Source: Clostridia bacterium (lineage in GTDB: Bacteria > Bacillota > Clostridia > Christensenellales > UBA1242). From it: a DNA stretch of 64,000 nucleotides. Below, piece after piece: positions 1 through 15,000 of the stretch (its first letter is position 1; each line of letters opens with the position of its first letter). The stretch lies in contig CAAGDD010000007.1 of NCBI GenBank assembly GCA_900768545.1, positions 52,661 through 116,660 on the forward strand, written 5' to 3'. The position numbers and the translations under genes were made by a program. The notes under the pieces were generated by a model. The model saw only the letters and a program-made list of their open reading frames with translations. It made no database searches and had not been told where the DNA came from.

Positions 1-1
1 G

Positions 2-3000
2 ATGTTGATTTTTGCGTTCTCATTTTTGGGAGCGTATTTTGTCTGCGACAATTCAAAAACTAGCGACGCGGGTGATGCTTATGCTGTGAGCGTCAATGCT
101 GACACTTGGGACGGCGTTTATCCAACATCGATCTCGGATTATGATTACAAGCGTGACGGCGACACAAACAGATATCGCATTTATACGGCTCGCGGTCTTG
201 CATATTTTTCTCACCTTGTAAATGACAACAACACACAATTTTCTGGCTGCGACATTTATTTGGAAACAAACATCAATCTCAATTTCAAAGAGTGGACTCC
301 TATCGGCAACAATTCAAACAGCCCATTCAAAGGCAAATTTTATGGAAACGGCTACAAAATTTACAATCCAAAACTTGCAACAACAACTGACAGTTTGACT
401 TCGGGCTTGTTTGGATACACTGGTGGTGGAACCATCACAAACCTTACACTTGAAAATGTTGACCTTTCACTTTTGGCAAATATTGAAACTGTCGGGCTTC
501 TTGTGGGCAACGCAACAGATACATATATTCAAGGCTGCACAACAAATTTGAGAAGCGAGCCGATTTTTGGAAACAACTTCCAAGCTGAAACTTTTGGCGG
601 CGTGGTTGGAAAGTTTGCAATTTCAAACAGGGGCGAACTCAAACAATGCGGACTTGAAGGAAAACTTCTTGCAAAAAATATCACTCAAAACTTTGGTGGC
701 ATTGTCGGTCGTTATGTTGCAAACGGAACAGCGATTTCGCAGTGTTATACAAATGGACAATTCGCTCTTGACAATAGTGGCATCGACGCGTCACAAACTT
801 TTGAAAATCCTTTGGCAGTCGGTGGCATTGTGGGCAGAAGTGAAGCTTCTCAAAATGTTGCCTTTTCGCTCGACAACAGCTATGTAAATTGTGACCTTAA
901 AATGACAAATCTCAAAACAACAAGTTATGTTGGCGCTTTTGCCGGTCACACACAAAAAGTTAATATCAAAAATGTTTACTTCAATGGCAGATTAAATTAT
1001 ACAAGTTGCCGAAATATGACTTATTGCGACAGCGTTGGCTTGATTGACCCAGATACAACTGTTCAAGGAAAGACAACAAAAGGCACGGGCTATTACACCG
1101 AACGAGAAAAGCAAATAAGATATAGATACAAAACTGACGAAAATGGCGAGTATGTTTTAGACGAAGATGGAAACAAAATTCTCGAATCTTATGAAGTTTG
1201 GGTCAATGTTCAAAAAGCAAATCCATATTCTTATGTGAGCAAATTAAACCTTGGCACAATCACAAACTTCCGTTACAAATATGTTGATTATGGCTTCAAT
1301 AGTGGCACAAACAATGGATATTATTATACAAACAAACATCGTCTTGCAAGAAACGGAAGCTTTTTGTATTATGGCTATGACCCAACAAATTCAAACACTT
1401 TCAATTATACAAGAGAATTGGACGAAGTTTATAGAGTGCGCCCAACAAGCGGGGATATAAACAAATCTCCAAACTATGCTTATTTGGCTGAATATTCTTT
1501 GACATCAAATTCAAATGTTTCACAAGTTTTGCCAAGTTATAAAGATTTTTATGAAGATTCACCATCGTGGGATACTTGGAGCACTAGCGTTTGGAAAAAC
1601 AATCCTTACAACAACAACGGACTTATCTATTTGCGCTGGACTGACAATGTGCGAAAGGCTAACAACGAGCCTTATTATTCGGCGGACGACAATCAGTTGA
1701 AAGGTGAAGGAACTCAAACAAATCCTTATCTTATTTCGACCGCGGGCGATCTTGGATACTTTGCGACAAACTATGAAAATGTTTATTCGAAGAAAACAAA
1801 CGCTTATTATGTTTTGACAAATGACATTGACTTGTCGGGCAAAAACTGGCTTCCAATCGGCAACGAAAAAGCACCATTTTCTGGAGTTTTTGACGGAAAT
1901 AACTATACAATTTCTGGCTTGACTTGCACCTTCCAACAAGCGAAAAAATATCAAGGTTTGTTTGGAGTGACCAAAAACGCAGTAATCAAAAATATCACAA
2001 TCGAAAAGTCAAAATTTATCAATGCGACAAGTGATGGAACTTATGGTGTGTTTGCTGGAAAAGTTTGTGAAAATTCATACTTTGTAAACTGCAAATCTGT
2101 TTACAACTATCAATATTTTGACGACGAAAAAGACGACAGCGACCCAAACAAACCAAAAGTGCCAATCTTTGGCTGCATTGATGCAAACGCAAATCTCGAT
2201 TCAAACATTTATGTTGTTTATGGTGTGAAAAACTGTTCTCAAACTTATGACCTTCAAAAAGACAACTTCATAAACCCAGAAGACGAAGTTTTGCTTGGCA
2301 ATAGCAATGTTGTTGCTTCAAGCGTTTTGCATTTTGGATATGATGTCAAAGTTTATCGAAATGGCGGAACTTTCTATAAGGCAAGCGAAGCCAACGATAT
2401 CACTTGGGGCAAAACAACTTATCGCTATGCAAAATTTGAATATACAAATTCAAACGGCGAAACAAAAACAAGTAGCAATCCATATTATGGCAAAATCGAT
2501 ATCGATTATCACTTTATGATTGAAAAGGTTGATGCTGGCTGGAATTACATTCAACAAAGCATCGACTCGACAATTGGTCAAAACCTTCCAGCACTTTCAA
2601 ATCGTTATGGCGAAAAAGATATTTTGATCAAACAAGGCTATATTTTGACAGGATATAAACTTGCTGACGAAACAAATCAAGTTTTACTTAGCAGTTCAAA
2701 CGATGATCATACATTCTCACTTATTGACTTTGATCCTTTCCAAAACAAGATTATCGCAGGGCTCAAGCCACAATGGAAATATCAAAGAGCGAAAGTTAAA
2801 CTTTATTTAAACCTGCTTGAAAAGTCGTGGTATAAGACCGAACTTACAAAATATGCATATGACAGTATTTTCAAAGTCGATGACCGCGGTGAAGTTTATG
2901 TTGAATATGATTGCGAATATGACACTTTTTTTAACAACTTGTCATTTAAAAATGAATTCAACAAAATTAGAAACGGCGACAGCGAAATTGACGATTTGTA

Positions 3001-6000
3001 TTTGATGAGCTATGGCTATGACAGCTCTGGCTTTGCGACTTCAATAAATTCGCCAGAATACGATTGCAGCGGCTATGTGTTTGTAAACAATCTCGACGCG
3101 AACAATCCTTTCTTGTGTAAGGCAGAATGGCGAGCAGACAGCCAAAACAATGATTACAAAGTTGATTTCAATTTCGAACTTGAAAACTTTTCAGACAAGA
3201 TTTATAGTTATGACTTTTTCGATAGCATAACAAGACAAGATTATCTTTACAATTCATCAAATCCAACCGACAGCGAAAAATATCTTCTTTTAAATGATGA
3301 CGGAAAGTCGATTTCGACCACTTACAACACAAGATTTTCTGACAGACGCAGCAGAAAAATCGTGTATGAAATAAAACTCAGCCCTGGATATAGACTTGAT
3401 ATGAGCGGCATTTCAACTTCACCAGACGCAAAAGAATTAAACGACAACGGCGTGTTTGTGACAAACTATTTTGATGAAGGCAATAACGGAGATTTAAACT
3501 TTGGACGTCCTTTGATTAGTTGGAAGTATTCGACAATCAAGACAAAAGAAGTCGATGGGCGCACTTACAAATCTCAAAACCAATATGTTTATAGATTTGT
3601 TTTCAACAATCTTGTTGGCGACTATTTGGCAAACTTGAAAGTCATTAGAGAAAGTCAAAGCATTGACACAATCATAAACGGCGATATCGCGTTTGGCATT
3701 GGAGCGAAAGTGACAGCCGACAAGATTTTGATTTTTGACAAAGAAGTTGGCGATTTTGTTGAATTCAACACCGCGTTTGGCGTTGATATGGATACAAAAA
3801 AACTTTATGTGGCTTATGATTATCAAAACAATCGTCTTGTAACATCAAGCAATCAATTTGACTCAATCACTTTGGCTGACAAGTGGTTTGACGACGAAGG
3901 AAAACTTCGACTTTGTTATCAAATAAATGTTAACGGAACTTTGAAAAACGAATATTATGTTTACAAAAAAATCGAAGCGGGCACGAGTGACAATTTGTGC
4001 TCTGCATCGAGCAATCCAATTACACTTTCGGGCGGTGTTGACCTTTATCTTTCAGACGGCGCGGGAACTTTGGATAGCTCAAACTTTATCGCAAGTTGGG
4101 CAAGAAAAACTGACGGAACATCTCACATTCATTATTACACAAGTTCAAGTTTCACATTCTTGTATTCGAGCGAAAACAGTGACGCTTTGTTTGGAAAAAT
4201 CTATCCAAATTCAAGAGAACTCAATCTTTCGAGCGACGAAACAAAGATTTATGACAGCGAAGTTTACAATGTAACAATTCAAAACACAAAAACAAAGGTC
4301 GAAACAGATGTCAGCGGCGTTGAAATTGTTTCAATCTTGAAGGGGGCAATGTATTTTGACCATATCGGTCAATTCTTCCCAAAAGGCTTGACAAGCACAT
4401 CTTCACCAACACCAGAAGCGAAGATTGAATTGTTGACAAAATATACAAACGCATCTTTCCAATTCCAAGCAGTGAGAAAAGCGGTCGCTGACGGCGAAAG
4501 CGAAGAAGTGATTTATTCAAACGCAGCATATTCGCCAATGCAAGCCGTTTCAATCTTGCAAAGTGGTGGAAGATTTACTTTTGATATTGTTGCGACAGAC
4601 TACTTTAGATTTATGAATTTTGACGGATCAAATCCTATCAAAATCAAATCGAGTGCGACTGACACATCGTGGAATTTGAAATTTGTTGTTACAAATCCAA
4701 CATGTTCGAGCGAAGCGGAAGAAAAAACTTATACAGACAACTTCAATTTAAACAACACAAACATTTTGTCTTATCATTCAAGTTCATATTACAAAAAGGG
4801 CACAGTAGAAAATGGCGAAACTTTTGCACAAGATACTTATCGTGTGACGCTTGAATATTCTGGCGAGTTGAAGCCGGGTGGATATTTGTGTTCGTTTGTT
4901 TGCGAAGATGTCAAATATTCGGTCGATTATGACACAAAGTTTGTTGACCACGACGAAAACTTAAAATACTCTAACGAAGAATTTAATATCACAGAGTCAA
5001 ATTTTGTTGACGAAAGTGCGGCTGACAGTCAAATCACAACAACACTTTTGAGAAACGACGAAACAGACGCTTTGCCAAATCACAGCGACAACATCTTGTT
5101 CTCTGACAATATCAAATTCAACACAACGATTGGACAATACAAAGGATTTAGTTTCTTGTGCTGGGCTTTTAATGACGGAAGCGGACTTCAATATCTTGAA
5201 AATTCAAACGAATTTGAAAGACTTTTCAGCATTTTAAATGCTCAAGACGAAAAGACTGGCGATGATCGTTTTAAGATCAAATTTTATGCAATTTATGAAA
5301 GAAAACAAGCAAATATCACTTTTGAAAGTCAATATTTCTTTATTGAAAATCAAGACGAAACTTATGAAGAAAATTATACAAATATTCAAATTTCTTTAAA
5401 CAAACCAAACATAACTTATAAATATTCGACCGCAGACACTCAAAGCGGTGATTTGTCAAATTTGAAATTTGAAAAACAACTTGGCGACGAATATTATTTT
5501 GTGGGCTACAAGATTTTGCTCAAAGGTGAAAACGGCTTGGAAGACGTTCTTGTGACCAAAGATTGGCAAAGTGATGCCCCAGATGTATTTTCAATTTATG
5601 AGTTTATGAAAAACAAACTCTCTACTGACGAAACTATCGAAGCGGGCTCATCTTGGAAGATTGTCCCTATCTTGAAAAGAAAACTTGCTGATGTTTATTT
5701 TCACAGCGGCACAGGCATTTTGGCTGACGGCAAAATTTGTCTTTACAACGACGGCTTAAACGGAATTGTTTATGACGAAGCCTCAAACGAATCAACAAAC
5801 AGAGTTTTTGCTGTTAAAGACCAAATTGCAAACTCATCTTTAACTCTTTATAGTTTCTTGCAATGGCGAGAACTTGGCTCATCAATGGATATCGAGAATT
5901 TTGAAGATTATTCTGGCAGCATCGAAAAAGTGTTCAACAAAAGAGTTGGATATCATTCGCCAAGCAAATATTATTGGGGGTATCATGTCTATAGTGAAGA

Positions 6001-9000
6001 TGACAGTGTTATCACAGGTGGCACGATCGACCTTTCGACAATCAGTTTGGACGATACATATTTCTATCGCGGCAGTTTGACAACAAAAATTCATTTTTAC
6101 AGAATTTGGACACCAAGCACTTATACTATTTATTTCAATGCTGGAAAAGGTTATTATCAAGGCGACAACGCAGCACTTGAAATCGATTATGACACCGACT
6201 TCAACAACACTCTTATCGGCGAAGAAAACTTGAGCGAAGCAGTGAAGAGAGTTGGCGCAAACACCTATCGTGAAGGTTACAAACTCGTCGGCTGGAATTA
6301 CAACGAAACACGCATTTTTGACAATGACGGAAATTTGAAAGACGATGATGTTGTCTTTATCGGCGGAAGATATAAAGTCGTTGGAAATATCACTCTTGAT
6401 GCAGTTTGGATTGAAGGTAATTATGATGTCGAAATTGTCACAAATGACGCTGATAGTGCAAAACTCAATGGTCAAGATTTGACAAACACAAAATTTGTTA
6501 TCAAATATGCTCAAACTTTTGAAAATCTTTCTCAAGATGGTGAAAACTTTAATATCTCACTTGACGATTTTGCTTTTGAAAGAAAAGGATATATCTTTGA
6601 CGGATTTTACACATTAGACGGCGGTGTAAAAACAAAAGTCACCACCAAAACAGAATTTGACCGAAACTTGAAAGGTGCAAATTTGAGCAGTGGAGTTATA
6701 CTTTATGTCGGCTGGAAGTTTGACGAAAGTTATTTGGCTCTTGACTTAAATTCGACCACTTTTGAAAACAAGACTTTTGACAAAAAGATCTCGACTTATT
6801 ATTTAGGGAGTATGTTTGACAGCTCAAACATCGTCAAAATTGAAAACTTTATAAATAGTTCTACTCAAACTCAATTATCTTTGTCGGCAAATGTCACAAA
6901 GAGCACACTTGGCATAAGCATTTCATCAACTAACGCTTCTGTCAATAGCGAACAAATGAGCTTTGTTGTTAAAAATGCAGGAACTTATTATATTACACTC
7001 AAATTTGTCATCATTGATGATGCAGAGTTTTTGAATTTGGGAACAGTGTATGAAAAAACCATTACTTTCTCTGTTACTTGCGAAAAAGCAGTGATTGACG
7101 CTGAAGAAATTGAAAAAGCGTTTGGCGACGAAGCAAAACTTAAAAATCTTCAACGCCTTGCTGAAAATCTCGTAAGCAAAGATAGTGCACTTTTATCTTG
7201 CGAAACACTTACAGCATTTATAAATGAATATAAAAAACTCGATTCGACAATTGCTGATGAGACAAACGACGAAGTTTACAATTATATTAAAACCAAATAT
7301 TATTTGTTGTATCACACAAACGGCAATGAATTTAAGAAGTATAAAGATTGGACTTATCAACAATTTGTTGACGAAAGATTTGCAGAAAGTGAAGAATATG
7401 CTCAAATTTTGAAAAAATCTATGTTCTTCGATTTTTATGACAGCGAAAACGAAGTTACTCAAATGATTTTGGACAATGACGCGACAAAATACAACACACT
7501 TTCACTTCTGTCAAAACACGGTGCGGATATTTTGTCAAATGTTGAAGATGTGACAATCTCGGCAGTAAGATTATTTAATTACACAAATTTGACAGCTCTT
7601 TCAAGTCCGTCAGTGAGAATTTATTTTGAAGATGAGTTGAAAAACTATCAAACAAGTTTTGACGAAAATGGTGCTTATATTCAAGTTAATGCGGGATATG
7701 TTTATCCACAAGTCTTAAAAATTAAAAACAATTCGACCAGAAAATCTACATATTTCAATGGTCAAAGCGATAAATTTGAAATCGAATGGCAAGCAAATCA
7801 AGCGCCTGTTGAAATTGCTGGTCAAAATGGACAATATTATCGAATTGGACAAACAAAATATTTTGTTTCAGCAAAACTTTACACTAGTGGTGCTGGGCAA
7901 AATGACATAGACACAGACTTCTCTTGGACGGGCGATAAAAATTATTTGTATTTTGATGAAGTGCGAATTTTTGAAAATGACGGCGATAATTACACCGAAG
8001 TGACCGACCTTTATCGCTTGGCACTTGACGAAGATGATATATTCTCAATTTTGGGTGTTAAAGGGCTTGTTCGGCTCAACTTGTATAGCAAATATCGAAC
8101 ACTTTTGGAAAATTCAATCGAGATTGGTGATGTTGACAGAAAAATGGCTCAAAGGTCAAACCTTTTGAAGGTTTCAAGCGTGACCTACACAGACCCAGAC
8201 ACAAACAAATCTGTCACAACAACCGATACCAAAGCGTTGAATGTTGGATCAAGATTTGAAGTTTCAAATATTTTGATGTTTGAAATTTTGAGCGACAGCG
8301 ACAACACACTTTCAATCTATGCAAATAGACTTGTTACAAAAATGACATTTGCTATTGAAGATAGATTTATTGGCACAAACAAATATTTTGGCTTCAATCG
8401 TTGGGCAGACAATAACTCAAACAATTTTGAAGACGGTGAAGTAAATCCTTCTTATACAAATCTTGCAGATGTGACAGATGTGACTTTTAATTTCACTTAC
8501 GATACCACAGACGACACAATCGCAGCCACAACAACTGCGGGACACAAATATCAAGGCGAAGTTGACAGCTTGTTTGAAATTGACTATTATGCATTCTTCA
8601 CTGACCTTGTTGAAGCGGAATATAAGTTAAATTTCAAGGGCAAAGAAGACCGAACAGACATTTTGAAATTGGGATATTCAACACAAGACAACATTTATAT
8701 TCCTTCTCAAACAGGTTTTAGCGCTTCAAGCATTAAAGTTGTGGGACTTGATTACACAACAAGACTTGATTATAGCGAAATTTTTGTAGGCACTGACAAA
8801 GTGTTTAGAGGGTTGAATATCGGCTTTGACGCTAGCACAGCGACCGGGCAAGAACTTTTGGACGGACTGAAAAATTATCACCAAAAAGTGATTTTTGAAA
8901 TGCTTTGGACAATGAACGATATCAAAGCAGAACAATATTTCACAACTTACAAAACTTCGACCGGCAGTTTGGAATATTTCACTTATGACAGCGTGGCAAA

Positions 9001-12000
9001 TATAACAAATTACAATGACGAATTCTTCTCATATTCTTATACTTGGCAAAAATTTGACAGCGGAATTTGGACAACTTTGTCAAACGGCGAAAGATTGACC
9101 TTCCAGTCAAACGGAAGATATATCGACAGCGGAAGATACCGTTTGAAGATTGTTGCACAAGTTTTGCCAGCATATACAAGTTCGATTGAGTCGGGCGCAA
9201 CTTCAAAATCTTTGGATCTCAACTTTGAACTTCAATTTATGAGATATCAAGTGACCGAAGTTTCGCTTCCAGAAAATCGCTCGGCGGACTATGATGCAAA
9301 AGACCACTTGACAGACTTCACTGTTGGAGCAAGATACAAATCTTATAATCGTGAAACTGACAGTTATGACACCGACCTTCAAATTTCTTCTCAATATTCA
9401 AAAGTTGGAAATATGATTTTCTCAGCATTGTCAAATGGCGCAGCTGTTGAAAAAGCGATAAATGTTGGCACTTACAATATCAGTTTTGTGTTTGATGAAG
9501 AATTGTTTGATGTTTCAAACATTTCGACTGACAATATGAAATTTGACTTTGAAATTTTGCCAATTGATGTCGATTTGTCAAAATATAAGTCGACACTCGA
9601 CGCCTTTTCAAAAATCTTCAACGAAACAGATCCAGAACTTTCGATCATCATTTATGAAACACAAGAAAACATCAAAATAAATCTTTTGCGACAAGCGGGC
9701 GAAGATTTGGGTGTTTATGAAATTTATTTTGCGGGCGTAAGTCAAGAAGTTAAAAACAATATAAATTACAAATTTAATGATGTTATGTTGTTTGAAAACG
9801 GATCTTTGACCGCAGCGGCAAGCACAACAAACATTGGAAAGTTTGAAATTAAACAATCGCTCGAACTTGAAATCTATTATGAAGAAAGCGAAGCAGCAAA
9901 TTTGCAATTTAATTTCAACAATTTTGATTATCAATATGAAATCACAAACAATGCCCAACTTGTTATTAAAAACAATTCAATCACTGTTAAAACAATAAGT
10001 TTGAAACTTTATGACAAGGCGCAAAAGAAAGATGTTTCGGGAGAACAATTAAACATTTTGAAAGCACTTTTGGGCTCGATTGTTCCAAACTTTGCAGGCG
10101 GAACAAACGCAGTTAGAACAAGCGGAACTTATTATTACAGCCCAGTGGCGAGCGACGAACTTAAAAATTATTATCCAACAATCAAGTTTAGAGATGGATA
10201 TTCGATCACAATCGTTGCAAACTCTGTTGATGACTTTGTTGTTGAAAAAGTGTTTGACGGAAATGATATGCAATATTTTGATCTCGACAAAAACGAAATT
10301 TTGGATATTGACTCTTATAGCGGAGTTTACATTTGCGCAAGATATACATCTGTTCACGTGGGTGAAAATATCAAAGTTGTTTTGTGGCTTGAATCGAAAA
10401 ACACAAGCGAAGATTTGTCAAATTATCAACTTGCAAACACTTCAACAACAGGAAAAATTACAAAACTTAAAACAAACTTGAATGCTACACTTGACAAATC
10501 AAGTTACACTTTCACCGAAGTGACAAAATCAAATGTTGATGAACTTTTGAGTTTCACTTTGACATCAACCGACGGAAATGATGTAACTTCACTTTTATAC
10601 ACGGGCTATTATTCAATAGATTTTCATTTGAAAAATGCAAATGTTGACCAATTTGACTATGTTTACAAAGGTTCTTACAATTTTGAAGTAACTGCGACAT
10701 TTGGTGACTTTGAGATATTAAGTTACAATTTGCCAACACTTCAAATCGACCTACTTTCTGTTGAAGTTTCACTAGGCGAAGGCTATGTAACAACAAATGC
10801 AGGTCAAACAATCGCGGCTTCTTATGAAAGACAAATCACTTATGACAAATTCAATTTGAATATAAATCTTTTGGCTTATGACGGCGACACTGCTCTTGCA
10901 AACACGACCGCAGTCGAAGGAAAATATAAACTTGTTTTGGCGCAAAATTTGTTTGAAAACGATAGTTTAAAAATTGTTTTGAAAGACAACGAATCAAGTT
11001 TTGTTGTTTTGAAAATGGCAGGCACTTTGTTTGCTAGACTTGACGACCAAAGCGTTTTGACAGACAATGTTTACAACAAAAAAACTTACAAATTTGTTGG
11101 TGACGCCGAAAACAAAACTTTAAAAATTTATCAAGATGACACACTTTTAAAACAAACAACGATTTCGTTCTTCACCAAAAATGATGAAGGCGTTGAAACG
11201 ATTGACAATGATGTAACATTCACCACACTCAGCATTTTGACTTTTGATGGATTAAATCAAGTGACTTTGGCAGGGAATTATTTGTTGAAGATTTCGACTG
11301 TTTCATCAAAATATGCAAACTCGGCAGTGTTTGAAATCGAAAACAATTTTGTCATCGATCAAAAACAAATTGATGTGACAAAACTTGATCTTACAAAAAG
11401 TTATGACCGAAGAACGGACAAAAACATAACTCAAATTGACGAAGTTGAACTCGGCGATAGCGTTGCGATTTTGGCAAGATTCGATAGCGTCAATGTTGGC
11501 GAAACAAACGGAAAACTTTTGCTTCAAGGCACAGATTTGAAAAACTATGCTCTGTCACAAACTACATTTACAAACGGAATGATAAACAAAGCAGACGCAA
11601 CATTGACTTTGACAAGCACAAAGTTTGTTTATGGTGACTTTAAGTCAAGCGCAGACATTGCTTTCACAATCACAGCTTCTTCAATCGTTTTGCCAAGCGA
11701 ATATACAGTTTTGTTTGATATTGAAAATGCTCAATATTCATCAGCAAATTATCTTTACGCTGGCACTTACAATGTTTTGGCAAATATCGAATCAGATTTT
11801 TACAATGTTTCATACACGACCGCACAAATTGAAATTTCAAAATATGTTTGGAACTTGAATTTGACCGAAAATGGTGGAATGACATTGCATTATGGCGATA
11901 GTGATTGCTTTAAAAATACATTTGTTCAACAACTTATCTCAACAATCGGCGAACATGTTGATATCAACTTTGAAAGAGAAAGCGGCTCAACAATCGGCTT

Positions 12001-15000
12001 CTATCGCGTGACTGGCGGAAATATCGACGGCTCGACAAGTCAAAACTACACATTTAGCGTGATAGATAGTTCGGCTTATGGATATTTGCAAATCAAGCGT
12101 GCAAACAAAGGCTATTATATGCTTTTGAGCGACGAGCAAACTGTTTCGGCAGACGACCTTCAAACTGGCGCAACAGCAAAACTTTCATACAGCGGAATCG
12201 CTTATGACCAAGTGAAACTTGTTTCACAAAACGATCAATATTATATGAGAGTTTCAAGCCTTTCATATCTACAATATTTCCAAGATTTTGCTTTGAATTT
12301 GTATTATTACAATGCAGAAACTTTGCTTTACGAACTCGTGACCGACGAAAAAGTTGAAGGCTTTGGCACAAACTTCAGTTTGGTCAACAATGAAATCAAA
12401 AACATCGGCACATATTCTGTTCAAACAAGCGACACAACTTGCGAAAACTTGAATTTGAGAATGGGCAAGCAAAACGCAACGCTTTACACATTCTATATTC
12501 AAATTGTTCCAAAACAAATTTACTTCAAAAACAGTGTTGTTTCAAAAGTGTTTGACAACAAAGACGCAATCATAAATTATGATGACGCAAACACAATCTT
12601 TGACGGAATTTACACAAAAGACACTTTGAGCGCAACTATTACTTTGAAGAAAGGTGACGCCGTGGCTCGATATGTTGGCTCATCTTTGATTTGTGAAGCA
12701 AAACTTATCGGCGACGCGGCAGAAAACTATGAAATTGTTTACAAATCGATTGATGACAGCGATGTTACAGGGCGAATTGATAGGGCAAACATTAAAGTGA
12801 TCTTAAATTCTTCTACTTACACCTATGGCGAATTTACAAAAGACACAAAACTTAAATATGAATATCAAACAGATGTTGATTTGACTGGCTATGACAATTC
12901 TTCTCGAAACGGACTTGTTATCGCTTTGAATTTGAACGCACTCGATGAAAATTATTCAACATCAAATTGCTTAAATGCTGGTGTTTATTCTACTCGTCTT
13001 GCATTTGGTGGTGAAGACTTTGTTTTGCAAAGTGTTATCATCGATTCAAAAGAATATAGTCTTGAAGACATTGATTTGACAAATTTGACTTGCGTTGTGA
13101 CTGTCGAAACAAAGACTTTGCAGATTGCTCAAAAGAGCGGCGGACAAAGTTTGAGCGAAATCTTCACAAAGACTTATGACGGCGAAACAAGCGCAAACAT
13201 CACCGACAGCGACAACAATTTGTTATTTGACATTGTTGGAATTGTAGGCAGCGATGTTGTGAAAGTTGGCTCGGCATATTATGCACAAGCCACAGTTGGA
13301 AAATCTATCAAAGTCAACTTTGATTTGCTTGGCGCAGACAGAGCAAATTATGTTTTGGATTCACTCGATTATGGAACAATCAAATCAATCATTGTTGGAC
13401 TTGAATTTGATTATTCAAAAGACGGCTACAACATCATTTCAAATGTTAAGAGAGATAGTTTGCAAGAAATTTCAAGCCTTGCGTTCCCATTTATGACAGT
13501 GTCATATTTGACATCAAATTCGGCGGACGCAAACACAATCTCGACACGAAACTTCCCAACTTCGTTGTCGGGCTATACAGGGCACTCTTTCCAATATTGG
13601 ATTATGACCTTTGATGTTCAAGACGGCTCGACTGAAAAGTCACAACTCGAATCATTGATAGAAAAATATTCTCTTCAAGCGCAATACAATTCGCTCACTG
13701 AAATTTATAGCGTAAGAGTAGATAATGACGAAAAGTCAGTTAGATTTTTGAATGCTTTAATCGGTGAAGAAAATCTTTTGGGATATTATTACAAACAAAA
13801 CAACAATATTAAGATCAAATTTGTTCCACAATGGGACGAAAACAGATACACATTAAAAGTTGTGATTGCTGATTGGCAAACCAGAAAAGAAATCACAAAC
13901 GGCAGTTTTGATGTTGTGATCGGCTCAAACACAATCACAAATCAAACTTCTTGGATCAACAATGATATGAAGTTTGACAGCACTGTTTCGATTATGTTTA
14001 CAGCAGGCGACCACACATATTATAGAGAATTTTCTTCAAAAGCAGGTAAATCTTTGTTTGGACAAGAAGTTGGCTCAAGATACATCTTGTCGGCATACAA
14101 GATCGACAGTGATGACACAATCACAATTTATGTTGAAAATCAAAAAGTCAATGTTGTGCTCAAAATCGATGACTCACAGACAAAAGTAGAAAATTCTCAA
14201 AACACAAACTTCACAAAACTTGCAAACGGAAATTATACTTGGACAAGCGATTACTTTGATTTTGTAAACAACAATGTGACATTGAAAACAATCGCTCAAA
14301 CCATTTCAAAAACAGGCTTCTCACTTGCCACTCTTGGTGGTGTGACCTATGATCAATTCGACAGCACGACGATCGCTTCTTTGGTTCGTTCGGCTTCGAG
14401 CAAAGAAGAAACAATCACCCTTTCGATGACATTTGGTGCTGAAATGGTTGAAATCACTTTGGATTTTGGCTATGAATTTGAAGAAGGCGTTTCAACAAAA
14501 ACTCTTCAAGTCCAATATTCAAGTGCTTTCAATACAGCCGCCGGCTGGCAAGATGATTTGCAAAGAGAAGGCTATGAATTTGGCGGCTGGTTCAGCGACG
14601 AAATGAGAGTGTATGGCACTGATTTGGTTCTCACAACAGACGCTATCACTTTGACAGCAAAATGGACAGTTAAAAAATATAGTGTTTCATTTGTGGCAGA
14701 AAATGGTCAAATTTTGGACGCAAGTCAAAACTTTGATTATGACGATCAGACACAAACTTACACATTTAGTGGAGTTCCATATCAAACACAACTCACATTT
14801 ACACTTTCAGCAAACAGCGGATATGAAATCTCTGACGCGGCTTCGTGGAGTGAATATTTCACACTTTTGATTAGTCAAGATCGAACATCGGCAGATGTGA
14901 CATTCACAATGCCAGCGATCGAAGACTTTATATATTCAATGCTTATTGAAGCGAAAAACAATCTCATCACTTTTGCGGGAGAACATATCGAAAATGTTGT

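Noticed and set aside
5882..6535. A 217-codon ORF on the minus strand
   Set aside because: It lies entirely inside the giant surface gene, has no ribosome-binding site, and its product is a low-complexity Ile/Cys/Phe-rich shadow.
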